A stretch of 64,000 nucleotides of DNA from Lichenihabitans psoromatis (GTDB lineage Bacteria; Pseudomonadota; Alphaproteobacteria; Rhizobiales; Beijerinckiaceae), in NCBI RefSeq assembly GCF_004323635.1, contig NZ_CP036515.1, forward strand, positions 4,403,501 through 4,467,500, read 5' to 3'. Of the stretch, positions 56,571 to 64,000 are shown piece by piece (position 1 is the first letter of the stretch; each line of letters begins with the position of its first letter). The notes under the pieces were generated by a model. It was not told the origin of the DNA. It made no database searches and saw only the letters and a list, made by a program, of their open reading frames with translations. The position numbers and the translations under genes were made by a program.

Positions 56571-56588
56571 AGCGCTCCGGGCAGCGCT
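56571..56588. terminator. Short stem-loop between convergent genes
   Basis: AGCGCT repeats around CCGGGC just after the enamidase stop, so a 6-bp stem can form. No T-tract follows. Confidence 0.25.
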
Positions 56589-56610
56589 CGACGCCTCGTC
56601 TCGTCGGAGA

Positions 56611-57063
56611 CTACCGCAGGCGCGACAGCAGCGCCTTCAGCATGTCGCGCTCACGCTGCTCGAGAGGCGCCAACGTCTCTTCGGTGATACGATTAGCCTG
56701 CGGCATCAGCCGCTCGACCAGCGCGCGGCCGTCCTGAGTGAGCGTGACCAGCCGTCGCCGGCCATCGTCCGGGGCGGCCCGCGTATCGGTGAGACCACGC
56801 TTTGACAGGCGATCGACCACGCCCTTGATGGTCGCCGCATCCATGACGGTCAAACGCCCAAGCAGGTTTTGCGACAAGGGCCCGACTTCATACAGCTTGG
56901 AGAGAGCGGCCCATTGGGTCGACGTCACCTCGGCCTGAACGCCGGCCGCGAAGATGGCTGCGTGTCGCTGTGCGACCTGCCGGAGGATGAAACCGATCTG
57001 ATCATCGAGCAGGTAAGCCGCTGGCTTTTGCGTCACGAGGGTGGGACCGACACCATCGCTCAT
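56611..57063 (-). CDS. MarR-family regulator
   Basis: A 150-residue winged-helix regulator (helix-turn-helix LSQNLLGRLTVMDAATIKGVVDRL, then the wing DDGRRRLVTLTQDG). MarR proteins sense small phenolic or heterocyclic ligands; NicR, regulator of nicotinate catabolism in Pseudomonas, belongs to this family. The ATG at 57063 is chosen; 21 residues upstream are unlike the family. It lies at the end of the enamidase gene on the opposite strand and may control the surrounding genes. Confidence 0.88.
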   Translation of the reverse strand: MSDGVGPTLVTQKPAAYLLDDQIGFILRQVAQRHAAIFAAGVQAEVTSTQWAALSKLYEVGPLSQNLLGRLTVMDAATIKGVVDRLSKRGLTDTRAAPDDGRRRLVTLTQDGRALVERLMPQANRITEETLAPLEQRERDMLKALLSRLR

Positions 57064-57258
57064 CGCTTCACCATCCGCCGCGCGCCTCGTTTGTCCCAAA
57101 CCGATTGACCGGCTCCAGGCTACCACATCGAGAGGTCGGCGTTGGAGGTTTTCGGATGGCTTCGAACTCGTCGATCGTGCCGTCCGGCATGACCCCGCAA
57201 GCCCTGTCTGACCGTATCGCTCTGCGGGTCCGCAGCGCTTCGGACGTGGCGGCCGCCA

Positions 57259-58038
57259 TTAGCGGTCCGACATCGACCGCGCATCGTCGCGCGTCCGGGG
57301 CCAAGCGGCTGGTCCCCACAAGGCCGCGTGAGTGTCGACCCAGCGCCCGCGGATATGGCTATCCAAGATGGCGAGCACGATCGCCATCATCGAGACCGCG
57401 AGAAGAATGCAAAGCCAATCCGGTGAGCCGGCGAGATCGGCACCCAGGATGATTGTGATCTGTGCAAGAACGAGCAGGCCCCATCCTATGGTTTTGTGCC
57501 AAGTCTCGAACAACCGTCGGCGCAACGACATGTCGTAGTGGTCGCCACGCCATGTCGATGCAATAGCCGCTTCTGCGCCGCTGTCGGTCGGGCCACCCTT
57601 TGTCCCGCGCAACAAGGGGGACAGAACCTGAAGCCAAGCGAAAACCATGACCACGAGGCCGCAAACGCCGTGGACCGTTCCAACATGGCCACCAACGTCT
57701 CTGAGGATCACGAGAACCGCGACGGTTGCCAGCGTAGCGCCCACATATTGCAAAGCGCGGTGGCAATTCCACCAGAAGGGGTGATCGACCACGTCCGGGA
57801 AGGGTTGAGCCGGCATGACCTTGAAATAGCGAGCCACAAGACCGCCGAGCGGCAGGAGGCACCCCCACGACACGATCATCAACGCGGCATGGACAGCCAT
57901 GATCGGAGGCAAAACATCTGCACGCCACATGATGACAGCGGCCGACAAGGTCGCGACGATGTTGATGGCGACCAGCACGAGGCAGGGCGACACAGTCTTT
58001 TGACTTGAACTGAGCTGTGACCGCGTCGGCTGTTTCAT
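57259..58038 (-). CDS. Cytochrome b561-like membrane protein
   Basis: A 259-residue membrane protein with five or six hydrophobic helices. His residues at HAALMIVSWGCLLPLGGLVAR, NCHRALQYVG, HGVCGLVVMVFAWLQV and WHKTIGWGLLV are spaced as haem-b ligands of the b561/DOMON-reductase superfamily. It may pass electrons across the membrane. The ATG at 58038 follows GGGGAG. Its role in the nitrogen-heterocycle locus is unknown; it may accept electrons for a hydroxylase or quinone pool. Confidence 0.75.
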   Translation of the reverse strand: MKQPTRSQLSSSQKTVSPCLVLVAINIVATLSAAVIMWRADVLPPIMAVHAALMIVSWGCLLPLGGLVARYFKVMPAQPFPDVVDHPFWWNCHRALQYVGATLATVAVLVILRDVGGHVGTVHGVCGLVVMVFAWLQVLSPLLRGTKGGPTDSGAEAAIASTWRGDHYDMSLRRRLFETWHKTIGWGLLVLAQITIILGADLAGSPDWLCILLAVSMMAIVLAILDSHIRGRWVDTHAALWGPAAWPRTRDDARSMSDR

Positions 58039-58386
58039 TGAAGGCTCCCCTACCCCGCCCTTCGTTGGCTCGATCGCTGCGACCCGTTGAACCGCGCCAC
58101 GCTGGACGACCGGATCGACCACTGACGGTGTCGACGAGATCATTCTGCCCCGAGGTTATTGCCTCAAAGGATAGCTCGATCTCGCTTCGGAGCAACGATG
58201 AGCGGCAGGGTCAGGCGCGTGATTTCCGCGCGGCATGATCTCTCGGCGCGGCCGACCTCTCGAGGATGGCCGACAGGCTTGGCCGTCGTGCCTCAGGACC
58301 TCCGGATGGTCTCCGATCTCACCGTCGAGGAGGAACTCGCGGTCGGGCGGCGACAGTCACGCACCGGGGTGCCGGTTTGTCAGCGG
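58039..58386. other. Intergenic region holding a LivF-like fragment
   Basis: A 348-base gap between two minus-strand genes. Its main content is the plus-strand remnant at 58201-58365, listed separately. The rest (58039-58200) shows no ORF; it presumably holds the b561 promoter on the minus strand. Confidence 0.4.
58201..58365 (+). pseudogene. Remnant of a LivF-type ABC ATPase gene
   Basis: A plus-strand stretch translates to DLSARPTSRGWPTGLAVVPQ followed by DLRMVSDLTVEEELAVG. This is the mid-portion of branched-chain amino-acid or amide transporter ATPases (LivF/UrtE), where the usual text is close to a DLSxxP / GLxxVPE / LTVEENL pattern. Walker A, signature and Walker B regions are missing on both sides and the reading frame is interrupted by unrelated sequence. 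It marks loss of an ABC importer from the locus. Confidence 0.6.
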
Positions 58387-59625
58387 TCAAGCGAATGTCC
58401 GACGTCGGTCGTCGGCACGGTCCGTGCGCGGCAACGGCACGTCGCGATACAGTGTCGTCAGCTGCCGGAGAAACGGCGCTTCAGTCTTCCAGCGCGTTCC
58501 CTCGACCGGGTCGGCACCCGCCAGCATCGTGTCCGTGGCTGCGCGCGAGAGATCAACGACGAAGCGGATGCGCTCGGCCCGCCGCTCTTCGACCCGCGCG
58601 GGCACATCGGCCAAGCCACCCTTCCGCGCGAGCGCCAGCCTGATCTCATCCACCGCCACGCAGGCATCCTCGCAGGCCTGGGTCGCGCCCTGGCCGAGGG
58701 TCGGCACCATCGGGTGCGCGGCGTCGCCCGTCAGCAGGATGCCGGCTTTCCTGCCGTAGGTCACGCTGCCTTCCTGAAGGCGAGCCCAATGAAGACGATC
58801 CGCGTGGCGGGTTATCGCCTCGATCAGATATCCAGCCTCCCGCGACGGCGGCCCATCGGGCGGCATGTAAGCCGCGCTTAAGAAGTCGGGCTGCTTCATC
58901 GCCTCGGGGATCGCCCCTTCGGCCGGTATCGGGAAGGACCCGGCGCAATAGATGAAATCGCCCGGGACGCGGAAAGCCAGTAGACGATTCGGGCCGTTGA
59001 ACCACTGGCCATAGTCGTCGATCGGACAATCGGGGCCAGCCGGAAACAACACGCGGTAGAGGCAGACATTGAGAAACGCCGGCGTGTCGGGGCCACCCAG
59101 CACAAACTGCCGGATCGCCGAATAGCGACCGTCGCCCGCGATCAGCAAGTCGATATCGTCGATGCGTCCCTCGGCTCCCGTTTCGCGGCTGCGCCAAGTC
59201 ACGAACGTCGTCAGGCCGGGGCCGCCCTGACCGCATCCCGTCAACTCGGTGTTATAGGCGATCTGGCCGTCGAGCGGGCTGCGGAGCAGCGCGTAAAGCT
59301 CGGCCCAACGGATGCGGACGCCGGCATTATCGGCCACATCCATGAGCCGCAAATCCATCAACGGCCGGCCCGATGTTAGCGCGATCGTCCACTTGGACCA
59401 TGGTAAACTGTTGCCCACGATCGCCTCGGCTTCGCGCGGCAGGTGGAGGCGCAGACATTTGATCGCATTTGGGCCGATGTTGAGGCCGGTGCCTGCTTCG
59501 CCCTGCTCATGCTCGCCGACCCGCTCAAGACAGATGACCTCGCAATCCGTTCGGTTGCGAAGACCGGATGCGATCAGGCTTCCGGCGATGCCGGCCCCCG
59601 CGATGACGATGCGCGGCTTCTTCAT
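58387..59625 (-). CDS. FAD-dependent aromatic-ring hydroxylase
   Basis: A 412-residue class A flavoprotein monooxygenase. The FAD-site IVIAGAGIAGSLIASGL at residues 6-22, the DG-type LLIAGDGRYSAIRQ motif and the second FAD motif GDAAHPMVPTLGQGATQACEDA are intact. Such enzymes use NAD(P)H and O2 to hydroxylate aromatic acids; relatives include 6-hydroxynicotinate 3-monooxygenase and pyridine-ring oxygenases of vitamin B6 breakdown. The ATG at 59625 begins the family N-terminus. It is divergent from the ECF transporter. Confidence 0.9.
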   Translation of the reverse strand: MKKPRIVIAGAGIAGSLIASGLRNRTDCEVICLERVGEHEQGEAGTGLNIGPNAIKCLRLHLPREAEAIVGNSLPWSKWTIALTSGRPLMDLRLMDVADNAGVRIRWAELYALLRSPLDGQIAYNTELTGCGQGGPGLTTFVTWRSRETGAEGRIDDIDLLIAGDGRYSAIRQFVLGGPDTPAFLNVCLYRVLFPAGPDCPIDDYGQWFNGPNRLLAFRVPGDFIYCAGSFPIPAEGAIPEAMKQPDFLSAAYMPPDGPPSREAGYLIEAITRHADRLHWARLQEGSVTYGRKAGILLTGDAAHPMVPTLGQGATQACEDACVAVDEIRLALARKGGLADVPARVEERRAERIRFVVDLSRAATDTMLAGADPVEGTRWKTEAPFLRQLTTLYRDVPLPRTDRADDRRRTFA

Positions 59626-60071
59626 GACGATCGACACATGCGGTTCCAGATGGGTGAGGCTCAAACCTCGGGTTCGGATTGCACACGATCATGGGACACC
59701 GCGCTGGACAAGGGCCAGCAACCGACCGAACCGGCCGGCCTCAAGTCGTTGCATAAGTTTTCATCGCTCCGATCCGCGCCTCACGAGTATTCGTCACGTC
59801 TTTACAGAAGAGACTTGCGCGTTTTGCCGACGAGGCCGATCCATCAATGCTTCACACAGGCGCATTTGAACAAAAGACGCACTGAGGTGAGTAAATTTCA
59901 GGCTTGATGACGATAACCCGATCGCGCAACCTGCCATGAGATCGTCATGTTTCCCAATGTCGGAGCTCTTTGTGCAGAACAAAAGGGCCCTCCTCGATCT
60001 CGTGCCCGATCCCCGTGCCGCCATTGTCCTTCCGAACGTCGACGAATGCTTTCACACAACGGAGTTATGTC
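59626..60071. other. Intergenic region upstream of the ECF transporter
   Basis: About 450 bases between the divergent monooxygenase and ykoE-like gene. I searched for the thiamin-pyrophosphate riboswitch motifs (CTGAGA and the ACCTGATC..GATAAT block) and did not see them. No convincing ORF is present. The ykoE-like gene has a GGAG site 9 bases upstream of its ATG. Confidence 0.45.
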
Positions 60072-60767
60072 ATGAGCATCGGATCTATCTACCTGCTCGT
60101 CGTGCTAATCGGCGTCGCCTTGGCGGCCATCGCCTATTTCAGCAATCGCGGCACGGGCAAATTCTTCGTCAGTTTTACGCTGATCGAAATCGTGATCATG
60201 GCGGTTATCGGTGTCATCAACGGCGTACTTGGCACGCCGAATGCGATGTTGGGTCGGCTCTTCATGACCTTCTCCGGAGCTTACGGGTTCCTCGCTTTTG
60301 CGGCGATTTGCGGTGGCTTCTACATCTCGGGACCGCTCTGCGGCTACATCATCAGAAAGCCAGGGGCCGCGACGCTCGCCGAAACCATGAACGGCGTCGC
60401 ACAGGTGCTGTCGGGCAACCCCAATGGCATCATGGTGTTGGCCGCAGGCTTCCTCCAGGGCTTCATGTCGGACCTCGGCTTCGCTTTCTACGGCTATCGC
60501 CGCTGGACGCTTTCTGTGCTGGCCCTGTCCGGCGCGCTTGCACCCCTTCTGCAGCAAATCCCGGAGGTCTATTTCTTCGGCGTCGGCGATATGGGCATTA
60601 GCTACAACCTTCTGGCGCTGATCATCCGCATGGGGAGTGGCGCGCTCTACGCGATCATTTTGGTGAAGCCCATCGCCATCGCGCTCCTGAAAGCCGGCGT
60701 CTTACGCGGCACCCAACTCGCAGCCGACGAGCGGCCGCTCGCGACGACCCAGCAGAAGCTCGCCTGA
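60072..60767 (+). CDS. ykoE: ECF transporter substrate-binding membrane protein, YkoE-like
   Basis: A 231-residue membrane protein with about six hydrophobic segments. The block EIVIMAVIGVINGVLGTPNAML and the later NGVAQVLSGNPNGIMVLAAG characterise YkoE-type S components of energy-coupling-factor importers, which bind hydroxymethylpyrimidine or thiamine in characterised cases. Ten bases separate it from the ATPase gene. With no thiamine riboswitch and a catabolic neighbourhood, a related N-heterocycle is possible. Confidence 0.82.
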   Translation: MSIGSIYLLVVLIGVALAAIAYFSNRGTGKFFVSFTLIEIVIMAVIGVINGVLGTPNAMLGRLFMTFSGAYGFLAFAAICGGFYISGPLCGYIIRKPGAATLAETMNGVAQVLSGNPNGIMVLAAGFLQGFMSDLGFAFYGYRRWTLSVLALSGALAPLLQQIPEVYFFGVGDMGISYNLLALIIRMGSGALYAIILVKPIAIALLKAGVLRGTQLAADERPLATTQQKLA

Positions 60768-60777
60768 GCCTCGCCCG

Positions 60778-62592
60778 ATGACCCTCGCAGCCGTCGCTGA
60801 TCCGGCCAGCACCTTGCAATCGACGTCGGCTGTCGCGGTCGACCTTCGCTCCATCTCGTATATTTACGAAGGTGAGACAGAAGCCGTCCTCAACGACGTG
60901 ACGCTGGAGGTTCGGGACGGCGAGTTCCTGCTGATTCTGGGTCCTAGCGGCTGCGGCAAAAGTACGTTGCTGCAGCTGCTCAACGGCACGATCCCCCATA
61001 CCCTGAAGGGAACGTTGACCGGGGAGGCCACGGTTTGCGGCAAACCACTCGCGTCGACGAAGGTCGCATCCTTCGCGACCGATGTTGGCATGGTGTTCCA
61101 GGATCCCGACTCGCAGATCATCTGCACACGGGTGCGCGACGAAGTCTGCTTCGGCCTCGAAAACCTGTGCCGGCCGGCGGCCGAGATCATGCAGTGCCAA
61201 GCCGACGCTCTGCATGTCGTCGGCCTCAACGGCTTCGGCGATCGCTCGGTCTTCGACCTGTCCGGCGGTCAGAAGCAGCGCGTCAGCATCGCGGCGGTGC
61301 TTGCGGTGCGGCCGCGACTTCTCGTTCTCGACGAGCCGACCGCGAACCTCGACCCAGCCGGAATGGCCGACGTCTTCGGTTTGCTCCACGATCTCTCCAA
61401 GGCCGGCACCACCATCGTGATGGTGGAGCACCGCGTCGACGAATTGGCCGATCGCGTCTCACGCGTCGTCATGATGGATCGTGGCCGCGTGACGTTCGAC
61501 GGCTCTCCGCGAGCGGCGTTTTCACGTCCACGCGCGGCCCTCTTCGAAGAGGGACAGGCCGTTCCGGTGAGCGCCTGGTTTCCACAAGCCTCGGAATTCG
61601 CCCTCGCGTTGAGCGCCGCCTGCGCGGTTCCTCTCTCGCCGGACGACATGCCGCTCGACGTCGCCGAGGCCGTCGCGCTGGGCAGCCGATTTGTCGGCAG
61701 CGCGCCGGTGAGACCGCCTGAACCCTCAGCCGGAAGCGGGAAGCCGGGCGACAAGCCGCTGCTCAGCGTCCGACATCTGTCGTTCGGCTACGACCGGGCC
61801 GCGCCCATCCTCGACGACGTGTCGCTCGATCTTGGACGCGGCCATCTCGTGGCGCTGTGCGGCCGCAACGGCTCAGGCAAAACCACGCTGGCGCGGCTCA
61901 TCATGGGCATCAACGACGCGCCAAAACAGTCGATCCTGCTCAACGGCAAAGACATCAGCGCGCTTGGCCCGAAAGAGATCTCGGCCGAGGTCGGCTATGT
62001 TTTTCAGAACCCCGACCACCAATTCGTGACCGACCGCGTCTGGGACGAGATCGCCTACGGCCTCACGGTGCGCGGCATGTCGGATGTGGCGATTCGCGAG
62101 CGTGTCGACGAGGTGCTCGGCATTGTCGACCTCGCCCGCTATGCCGAGCGCTCGCCCTTCAGTCTCAGTCTTGGCGAACGTCGGCGGCTCAGTGTCGCCA
62201 CCATGCTGGTGCTCGAGCCTCACCTGCTGATTCTCGACGAACCCACCATCGGCCAAGATCACGAACGCGCGCAACTGCTCATGGGGTTGATGGTTCGGCT
62301 CCGCGAGCGCTACAACACGACCGTTCTCATGATCACGCATGACGTCCGGCTCGTCGCCGAATGGGCCGATCGTGCGCTCGTCCTCAGCGGGGGGCGCTTG
62401 CTCTTCGACGGCACCCCCGATGCCATGTTCGCCGATGACGCGCTGCTCCGTGCGGGCGGTTTGCTGACACCGCCCATCTTCGACATCAGCCGCAGGATCG
62501 CGGCCGCCCATCCGGACGGACCGGTACGCCCCACGCTGTCGGTGCCAGCGCTGGTCTCAGCCATTACATTGTCGAGACGGGTGATGGCATGA
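60778..62592 (+). CDS. ykoD: ECF transporter ATPase with two ABC domains (YkoD-like)
   Basis: A 604-residue protein with two ABC modules. The first has Walker A GPSGCGKST, signature LSGGQKQRVS and Walker B LLVLDEPTANLD. The second has Walker A GRNGSGKTT, signature LSLGERRRLS (variant of LSGGE) and Walker B LLILDEPTIGQD. Both chains look ATP-competent. It drives the EcfT/S complex, overlaps the EcfT start by ATGA and forms the importer operon with its neighbours. Confidence 0.92.
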   Translation: MTLAAVADPASTLQSTSAVAVDLRSISYIYEGETEAVLNDVTLEVRDGEFLLILGPSGCGKSTLLQLLNGTIPHTLKGTLTGEATVCGKPLASTKVASFATDVGMVFQDPDSQIICTRVRDEVCFGLENLCRPAAEIMQCQADALHVVGLNGFGDRSVFDLSGGQKQRVSIAAVLAVRPRLLVLDEPTANLDPAGMADVFGLLHDLSKAGTTIVMVEHRVDELADRVSRVVMMDRGRVTFDGSPRAAFSRPRAALFEEGQAVPVSAWFPQASEFALALSAACAVPLSPDDMPLDVAEAVALGSRFVGSAPVRPPEPSAGSGKPGDKPLLSVRHLSFGYDRAAPILDDVSLDLGRGHLVALCGRNGSGKTTLARLIMGINDAPKQSILLNGKDISALGPKEISAEVGYVFQNPDHQFVTDRVWDEIAYGLTVRGMSDVAIRERVDEVLGIVDLARYAERSPFSLSLGERRRLSVATMLVLEPHLLILDEPTIGQDHERAQLLMGLMVRLRERYNTTVLMITHDVRLVAEWADRALVLSGGRLLFDGTPDAMFADDALLRAGGLLTPPIFDISRRIAAAHPDGPVRPTLSVPALVSAITLSRRVMA

Positions 62593-63401
62593 TGCGCTCG
62601 GGCGTCTTCCAATTCAGGTCTGGAACATCGTTTTTTCACCGGCTCGATCCGCTGACGAAACTGGCCTGGCTCGTCGGCATCTCGCTGCTGGCCTTCGGTG
62701 CCTATATCGCCTGGGTCCAGATTGTCATCACGGCGGTGGTGCTCTTCACGGCGCTGGTGCTGGCGCGGTTATCACCGGTCGAGATCTGGCGCGGCACATG
62801 GCTCTTCGTCTTTGCCTGTTCGAGTTTTCTGGTCATCCAGACGCTCACGCTGCCGGGAACCCACGTCGCGTTCAGGATCGCCGGGCATCCCATCTATGCC
62901 GAAAGCTTCGATTACGCGCTCGCATCCGCGCTGCGGATCTACACCATCATCCTGTCGTCGCTCGTCTTCGTACGAACCACCGACCCGCGCGAACTGGCCA
63001 TCGCGCTCGTGACGCAGATGAAGGTGCCCTATCGGATCGCCTACGCGTTTTTCATCGCGCTCCGGATCATCCCCACGCTCGAGGACGAGATCAAAACCAT
63101 CCGGGCCGCACAATCGGTGCGCGGCGTCGCACGACAGGGTGGGATCGCGGGCCGCATCCGCGAGATGAAGCGCTACGCGATGCCGCTGCTGGTCGGCAGC
63201 CTGCGCAAAGCCTCGATGATGGTTATGTCGATGGAGGCGCGCGCCTTCGGCGCCTTTCCGCAGCGGACCTTCGTGGACGCGCCCCAGATGACCTGGGCCG
63301 GCATGACGGTCTGCGCCATCATGCTGATCGCCGTGCTGGGTTGGTATCTGGCCTTGGGCCTTGGTTACGTTCACACGATGTATGTGCTCGCACCGGCCTA
63401 G
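62589..63401 (+). CDS. ykoC: ECF transporter transmembrane coupling protein (EcfT, YkoC-like)
   Basis: A 270-residue membrane protein. The coupling helices carry RIIPTLEDEIKTIRAAQSVRG and a second SMEARAFGAF, the EcfT X-R-X-type motifs that touch the ATPase. Five or six membrane segments are visible. Its start overlaps the ATPase stop; its stop overlaps the opposite-strand amidase stop tail to tail. It ends the importer operon. Confidence 0.92.
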   Translation: MMRSGVFQFRSGTSFFHRLDPLTKLAWLVGISLLAFGAYIAWVQIVITAVVLFTALVLARLSPVEIWRGTWLFVFACSSFLVIQTLTLPGTHVAFRIAGHPIYAESFDYALASALRIYTIILSSLVFVRTTDPRELAIALVTQMKVPYRIAYAFFIALRIIPTLEDEIKTIRAAQSVRGVARQGGIAGRIREMKRYAMPLLVGSLRKASMMVMSMEARAFGAFPQRTFVDAPQMTWAGMTVCAIMLIAVLGWYLALGLGYVHTMYVLAPA

Positions 63402-64000
63402 GATGTCGTGTCATCCAGCGATAAGGGGGGGAACGCCCAGGCGGGTGCGTGAGCGGCCTCGAATGAAGCGCCGAAGGACAGCAGGCCTGCGTCACTGCCG
63501 AAACGGCTCACGACCTGGCCGCCAATCGGCAAGCCGGATCTCGAAAAGCCCAGCGGCATCGCGAGTCCGGGGTTGCCCGCGAGATTGACCCAGCCGGTGT
63601 AGATAGCATGACCGCGCGGGCCGACCGGTTGTCCGTCGATCATCGGCGGGAAGGCGTCGGCCGCCGGCCAGGGCAGCGCCGCAGCACTCGGCGTCAGCAC
63701 GAGATCGTAGCGCGTGAACAGGTCGGCGCTCCGGCGACGGAGAGCCATGACGACCTCCATGGCGTCGACATAATCGGCAGCCGACAGCCTTTCACCCTCC
63801 TGCGCCATCGCCTGAATCGTCGGTCCGCCCTTCAGGCGCAGCCGCTGGCCTGCTGCCCGAAAAGCACGCGCGACGCCCGCTCGACCGATCACGCGCCAAG
63901 CCTCGTCGACGGCGAGGCGGTCGAAAAACACACCGCCTTGCTCGACGACATGCCCCATGCCGGTCAACGCTGCCGCGGCCGTATCGGTGGCGGCTTCGAT
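63398..64000 (-). CDS. Amidase-signature enzyme, C-terminal part (cut by window edge)
   Basis: About 200 C-terminal residues of an amidase run from the right edge to 63398. Segments IEAATDTAAAALTGMGHVVE, RYDLVLTPSAAALPWPAAD and NLAGNPGLAMPLGFSRSGLPIGGQV are the usual last third of amidase-signature proteins (substrate pocket and the L-P-x-G-x-Q strand). The Ser-Ser-Lys triad is N-terminal and not in the window. It would hydrolyse an amide; its stop shares bases with the convergent EcfT stop. Confidence 0.85.
   Translation of the reverse strand: MEAATDTAAAALTGMGHVVEQGGVFFDRLAVDEAWRVIGRAGVARAFRAAGQRLRLKGGPTIQAMAQEGERLSAADYVDAMEVVMALRRRSADLFTRYDLVLTPSAAALPWPAADAFPPMIDGQPVGPRGHAIYTGWVNLAGNPGLAMPLGFSRSGLPIGGQVVSRFGSDAGLLSFGASFEAAHAPAWAFPPLSLDDTTS

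Noticed and set aside
59626..60071. Thiamin-pyrophosphate riboswitch before the YkoE-like gene
   Set aside because: Family precedent made it likely, but the conserved CTGAGA and the downstream core block were not found by eye.
1..64000. CRISPR arrays, insertion sequences, integrases, rRNA or tRNA genes
   Set aside because: No spaced direct repeats, transposase or integrase motifs, or cloverleaf candidates were seen on either strand.

Overview
The window is 64 kb of GC-rich chromosome from an alphaproteobacterium, most likely of the order Hyphomicrobiales (Rhizobiales). The evidence is the housekeeping gene order (def-fmt-truA; murI next to rpsD; recA-alaS close to a 404-residue NADP isocitrate dehydrogenase), an alphaproteobacterial GAAC-N7-GAAC SOS box before recA, a CckA kinase with a CtrA-type TTAA-N7-TTAA box, and a DUF1127 protein. 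No rRNA, tRNA, CRISPR array, insertion sequence or phage gene was seen. I do not assign a genus.

Layout. 1-2.8 kb: a small zinc-finger-like ORF and the def-fmt-truA operon. 2.8-7.5 kb: a sugar-acid locus with a PfkB kinase and an FAH-family enzyme on the minus strand, and a GntR regulator coupled to a UxaA/GarD-type dehydratase on the plus strand. 7.5-20.1 kb: a hydrolase-TPR fusion, murI, an IsdG-like monooxygenase, rpsD, recA, alaS, a cyclic-nucleotide-gated K+ channel, icd and trmJ. 20.1-24.8 kb: cckA and a divergent FliO-like gene sharing a CtrA box. 25-30 kb: iron-type alcohol dehydrogenase, aldehyde dehydrogenase, enolase-superfamily dehydratase and LysR regulator, all on the plus strand. 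30-35.6 kb: a GGDEF-EAL protein, an FAD/GcvT demethylating dehydrogenase and an exported methyltransferase-like protein. 35.9-41.1 kb: a ferric-iron ABC importer followed at once by a FetAB-type exporter. 41.1-51.6 kb: a surface-glycan locus with a giant glycosyltransferase, a second glycosyltransferase, a TPR protein, a GT2-GT4 fusion, a small helical protein and a polymerase/ligase-like membrane protein. 51.9 kb: a DUF1127 protein.

52.2-64 kb is the most unusual part. Almost every gene suits uptake or breakdown of a nitrogen-containing small molecule: an AtzE-like amidase with its AtzG-like partner, a divergent AtzH/HpxZ-like protein, a ferredoxin/flavodoxin-NADP reductase, an enamidase-like amidohydrolase, a MarR regulator, a cytochrome b561-like protein, a FAD aromatic hydroxylase, a complete YkoEDC-type ECF importer, and a second amidase cut by the window edge. 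A short LivF-like remnant lies inside it. I infer a ring-hydroxylation, ring-opening and deamidation route for an N-heterocycle fed by the ECF importer. The substrate is not visible from sequence, and this is the best candidate for an undescribed system.

Starts given here are ATG/GTG choices based on Shine-Dalgarno-like sequence, family length and overlap with the upstream stop; where two remain plausible this is stated.
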